NCBI GenBank assembly: GCA_003447535.1
Contig: DLYY01000029.1
Span: 1-6,675, forward strand
DNA from: Bacteroidota bacterium
GTDB taxonomy: Bacteria; Bacteroidota; Bacteroidia; Chitinophagales; UBA8649
Reading direction: 5' to 3'
Length of the DNA stretch: 6,675 nt
Shown here: positions 4,913 through 6,675 of the stretch, in pieces
Layout: each line of letters begins with the position of its first letter
How positions within the stretch are numbered: the stretch's first letter is position 1
Position numbers and translations under genes: made by a program
The notes under the pieces: generated by a model
The model's database searches: none
What the model saw: only the letters and a program-made list of their open reading frames with translations
What the model was told of the DNA's origin: nothing

Positions 4913-6675
4913 ATGAATAGAAGTAGAATCAAAATGATTTTTAAAATAGCAAGCCTGATATTTTTAACCTCAATAAGCTCTCTTGCTCAAACAGAAGACT
5001 GTGCACCAGAAGATACACAGGGCTATAACATGCTACTTATAGGCAATAGTTTTTTCAGACCATATGCCGAAAAACTCAACGATATGGCTTCTGTTGCTGG
5101 ATTCGAAAATCATAACGGTCATACTGTTTTTAGAGGAGGAGATAATGGAAGAGCAATCAATTTTTGGAATGATTCAGCGAGCAGAGAACACCAAGAAATC
5201 AAAGCAACCCTCGATCAAGGGAATATTGACATTTTCGGAATGACTGCAGGGCATGAGCCTGAAGATCGCACCGAAGGACATCGTGCATGGATAAATTATG
5301 CATTACAAAACAATCCTGACATTACTATTTTCATAGCGATACCGCAAATAGATTTTCCAGCAGATTGGGACCAAAGAGCCGCAGAATTTGGATTTGAAAC
5401 CATACAAGAATTATACGACTTTTTTGTGAACGATCTTGTTCACAACGAGATGGTTGATCAGTTGCGTATTGAATTTCCTTCTACAAAGATTTTCACGATT
5501 CCTACAGGATGGGCATCGGTAAATTTGGATCGAATGAATATGGATGGCGAATTATTGGATAACATTTCAAGGTTTGGCCCACAAGCCACTTCAATTTTTA
5601 CGGATACTAAAGGGCATCAGGGGGATATCGTTAGAGAAACTGGTGGACTCGTATGGCTAAAAAGCATTTACGGTGTGGATCTCAATACCTTTGACTATGA
5701 GACTGGTTTTAATACAGACCTACCTCAAGTGGCTGAAGACATAGTGAAGAACCACGATTCCGATTATAGCCTTTGTTTTTCACAATCTGATAGTGAGCCG
5801 AATGACTTGGGCACACCAAATGTTAAATGCGAAAGCACATACGATGTCATTATAGAAGAAGACATCACTTACGCTGAAGGGCTGAGCCATGATGGTACTA
5901 GTCCTACGACATCTGCGATCCCATTAAAACTAGATATCTATAGGCCAGATAATGATTCAGAGAATAGACCTGTCTATATGTTTGTCCATGGGGGAGCTTT
6001 CAGTGGTGGATCAAAAAAACAAGAAGCGATAGTTGATCAAGCTCATTATTTTGCTTCGAGAGGTTGGGTTTTCATTTCGATTGATTACAGATTGACAGGA
6101 GATTTAGGGTCCATATTTACTGGTATTGTTCCCCAAGAATGGTTAGACGTTGTAAGTCAAACTAGTCAAGCTAGACAAGGTGTTGCCATGTATATGGCAC
6201 AGCGAGATTCAAAAGCTGCCATGCGATGGATAGTCGCTAATGCCGACAATTATAATATCAATACCGATTATATAACAGTCGGTGGTGGATCAGCAGGAGC
6301 GGTTACTGCACTGACCTTAGGCATATCCAATCAAGAAGATTTCAGAGATGAAATCAGCCTTACAGATGATCCTACTTTAGCTACTACTAATCTTGATCAA
6401 ACGTATGAGATAAAAAGTATCGTAGACCATTGGGGATCAAATAATGCTCTAGAAGTATATGGATTCATATACGGCACAAATCGTTTTGATAGTAATGATC
6501 CTCCTTTATTCATAGCTCATGGTATTGAAGATCCTACCGTCCTTTTCAGTGAGGCAGAGGAATTGGTACACCTTTATGATTCTACTGGAGCACATGTAGA
6601 ACTCAATACTCTTGTAGGTAGAGGTCACGGGCCATGGGGTGCGACTTTGAATGGAAAGAGTTTGTCTGACCTATC
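4913..6675 (+). CDS. Secreted two-domain esterase: SGNH/DUF4886-like plus alpha/beta-hydrolase (3' end outside window)
   Basis: 587 codons are visible and the frame is open at the right edge. Residues 1-25 form an ordinary signal peptide with likely cleavage SLA|Q26 and no lipobox. An in-frame TAA at 4901 excludes a longer N-terminus; Met8 is an alternative start. Domain 1 (about 38-290) begins LLIGNSFF, with Ser46 in the SGNH/DUF4886-type GNS block, and DTKGH (231-235) may supply the catalytic Asp and His. A polar linker (about 290-306) follows. Domain 2 (307 onward) is an alpha/beta-hydrolase: HGGAFSGG (359-366, Ala where the paralogue has Gly), GGSAG (458-462, Ser460), Asp540 (HGIEDP) and His572 (GRGHGPW). 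Both domains thus appear catalytically equipped, suggesting two ester cleavages on one substrate. The missing end might carry a type IX secretion or binding domain. It is the last visible gene of the operon, 42 bases after the previous stop. Confidence 0.88.
   Translation, partial: MNRSRIKMIFKIASLIFLTSISSLAQTEDCAPEDTQGYNMLLIGNSFFRPYAEKLNDMASVAGFENHNGHTVFRGGDNGRAINFWNDSASREHQEIKATLDQGNIDIFGMTAGHEPEDRTEGHRAWINYALQNNPDITIFIAIPQIDFPADWDQRAAEFGFETIQELYDFFVNDLVHNEMVDQLRIEFPSTKIFTIPTGWASVNLDRMNMDGELLDNISRFGPQATSIFTDTKGHQGDIVRETGGLVWLKSIYGVDLNTFDYETGFNTDLPQVAEDIVKNHDSDYSLCFSQSDSEPNDLGTPNVKCESTYDVIIEEDITYAEGLSHDGTSPTTSAIPLKLDIYRPDNDSENRPVYMFVHGGAFSGGSKKQEAIVDQAHYFASRGWVFISIDYRLTGDLGSIFTGIVPQEWLDVVSQTSQARQGVAMYMAQRDSKAAMRWIVANADNYNINTDYITVGGGSAGAVTALTLGISNQEDFRDEISLTDDPTLATTNLDQTYEIKSIVDHWGSNNALEVYGFIYGTNRFDSNDPPLFIAHGIEDPTVLFSEAEELVHLYDSTGAHVELNTLVGRGHGPWGATLNGKSLSDL
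5831..6675 (+). repeat. Diverged duplicate of the hydrolase domain at 2642-3577
   Basis: The protein encoded here aligns with the first lipoprotein hydrolase from its ESTY (residue 36) onward. By hand count, about 67 of 87 residues are identical between the segment starting AMYMAQRDSKAA here and AMYAAQRDSKAA there, through to WGSN. One clear length difference is a loop of about 11 residues, present after ELGEI in the first protein and missing after DLGSI here. This is a gene-internal duplication, not a mobile repeat. Confidence 0.85.

Noticed and set aside
1..6675. tRNA, rRNA, CRISPR array, riboswitch or insertion-sequence transposase
   Set aside because: Nothing matching was seen on reading both strands; the only notable inverted repeat is the one at 1925-2022.

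Overview
The window looks like Bacteroidota DNA, probably from an environmental (perhaps marine) Cytophagales- or Flavobacteriia-type organism. The support is AT-rich sequence, start codons preceded by A-rich stretches instead of strong Shine-Dalgarno sites, and two lipoproteins whose acylated Cys is followed by acidic residues, as in Bacteroidota surface lipoproteins. Genus cannot be read from the sequence.

Left part, minus strand (1-1926). A membrane-anchored DUF3604 protein, a PHP-like metal-dependent hydrolase family, runs off the left edge and lacks its C-terminus. Upstream of it on the same strand lies a decayed toxin-antitoxin locus. It consists of a HigA-like antitoxin whose N-terminus is cut off by an in-frame TAA, and only the C-terminal tail of the cognate HigB/RelE-like toxin. 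The antitoxin's remaining 77 codons are open and keep the whole helix-turn-helix.

Junction (1925-2022). A 98-bp segment is bounded by a near-perfect 19-20 bp inverted repeat. One arm abuts the toxin remnant and the other overlaps the start codon of an HxlR-type regulator. It may be the regulator's operator.

Right part, plus strand (2021-6675). The HxlR regulator is followed by three secreted or surface-displayed esterase-like proteins in the same direction, with gaps of 75, 90 and 42 bp. They are (i) a lipoprotein alpha/beta-hydrolase, (ii) a lipoprotein hydrolase resembling pectin acetylesterase/Notum enzymes, and (iii) a two-domain protein with an N-terminal SGNH/DUF4886-like domain and a C-terminal alpha/beta-hydrolase that is a close paralogue of (i). 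Protein (iii) is open at the right edge. The layout suggests a small, locally regulated operon for de-esterification of an external substrate, such as an acylated polysaccharide or another ester. No polysaccharide lyase, glycoside hydrolase or SusC/SusD gene lies in the window to fix the substrate. No rRNA, tRNA, CRISPR array or intact insertion sequence was seen, and no gene-free stretch exceeds 300 bases.
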